Positions 5,206 to 5,352 of a DNA stretch of 5,352 nt are shown piece after piece (the stretch's first letter is position 1; the number at the start of each line of letters is the position of its first letter). The position numbers were made by a program, and so were the translations under genes. This DNA is from an uncultured Acetatifactor sp. (lineage in GTDB: Bacteria; Bacillota; Clostridia; Lachnospirales; Lachnospiraceae), in contig CAKRRD010000071.1 in assembly GCA_934394815.1 (NCBI GenBank), forward strand, positions 1 to 5,352, read 5' to 3'. The notes beneath the pieces are model-generated. The model had not been told where the DNA came from. It did no database searches and saw nothing but the letters and a program-made list of their open reading frames with translations.

Positions 5206-5352
5206 TTGGTGCAAATAATTCTAAAACAATGAATTCCGTACAAAAAAGTTCCATAATTGGAAAGTTAGTGGAATATCCCCGTAGCCCGCATTGGGGGTAA
5301 GGACAGCAGACCCGCTCTCGCTTCAAAGCAGAGCGTAGCGGTACGTAAGCGA
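5206..5352. other. No recognisable gene; unidentified sequence at the right edge
   Basis: I find no convincing coding region here; the short open frames have no ribosome-binding site or family resemblance. The stretch holds three inverted repeats: GCACC-TTT-GGTGC (5200-5212, at the point where maturase homology stops), TTCCA-TAAT-TGGAA (5249-5262) and a long one at 5313-5335. It could belong to another mobile element or an intergenic repeat whose remainder lies beyond the window. Confidence 0.5.
5313..5335. repeat. Strong hairpin at the right edge
   Basis: CGCTCT (5313-5318) pairs with AGAGCG (5330-5335), and inside it GCTT (5320-5323) pairs with AAGC (5326-5329). This makes ten pairs with one bulged C at 5319. 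No U-run follows on either strand, which argues against a terminator and fits a REP-like repeat or the end of a mobile element. Its partner sequence, if any, is outside the window. Confidence 0.5.

Noticed and set aside
5019..5243. 74-codon minus-strand frame as a real small protein
   Set aside because: It runs through the group II intron relic, mixing a wrong frame of the maturase with the domain V hairpin. Its sequence before NYYLTVCEN has no family resemblance.
5138..5326. 62-codon minus-strand frame as a small gene
   Set aside because: It overlaps the maturase fragment in another frame, has no ribosome-binding site ahead of its ATG and resembles nothing I know.

Overview
The window holds one very large gene on the minus strand (121-4785, 1554 codons), a 194-bp AT-rich promoter and leader region in front of it, and the decayed 3' end of a group II intron upstream of that, also on the minus strand. 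A pair of hairpins closes the gene on its downstream side (31-100).

The product is a secreted, modular endo-beta-mannanase. From the N-terminus it has a signal peptide, two near-duplicate beta-sandwich modules, a third CBM27-like module, a GH26 catalytic domain with both catalytic glutamates, a short Ig-like segment, a CBM23-like module, a DPTPE-repeat linker, an unassigned beta-rich module and a C-terminal LysM. The likely role is to hold the cell against mannan, cut the chain at the surface and deliver manno-oligosaccharides for uptake. No transporter, phosphorylase or regulator lies in the window, so the rest of the pathway must be encoded elsewhere.

The organism is most likely a gut Lachnospiraceae-type Firmicute (Roseburia or a relative). 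This rests on the strong AAGGAG/AGAAGG ribosome-binding region, mixed base composition with AT-rich intergenic DNA, LysM wall attachment, the CBM27-GH26-CBM23 module order, and a Clostridia-type group II intron. The genus cannot be fixed from this window.

Region by region: 1-120 holds two hairpins, one a likely intrinsic terminator; 121-4785 is the mannanase; 4786-4978 carries the ribosome-binding site, a leader hairpin, a candidate sigma-A promoter and four TGnCTAATT-like elements about 40 bp apart; 4979-5205 is the intron relic (domains V and VI and a fragment of the reverse transcriptase/maturase C-terminus with an internal deletion); 5206-5352 has no recognisable gene but ends in a strong hairpin. 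The mannanase family itself is known. The least explained parts are the spaced promoter elements, the leader hairpin and the right-hand edge.
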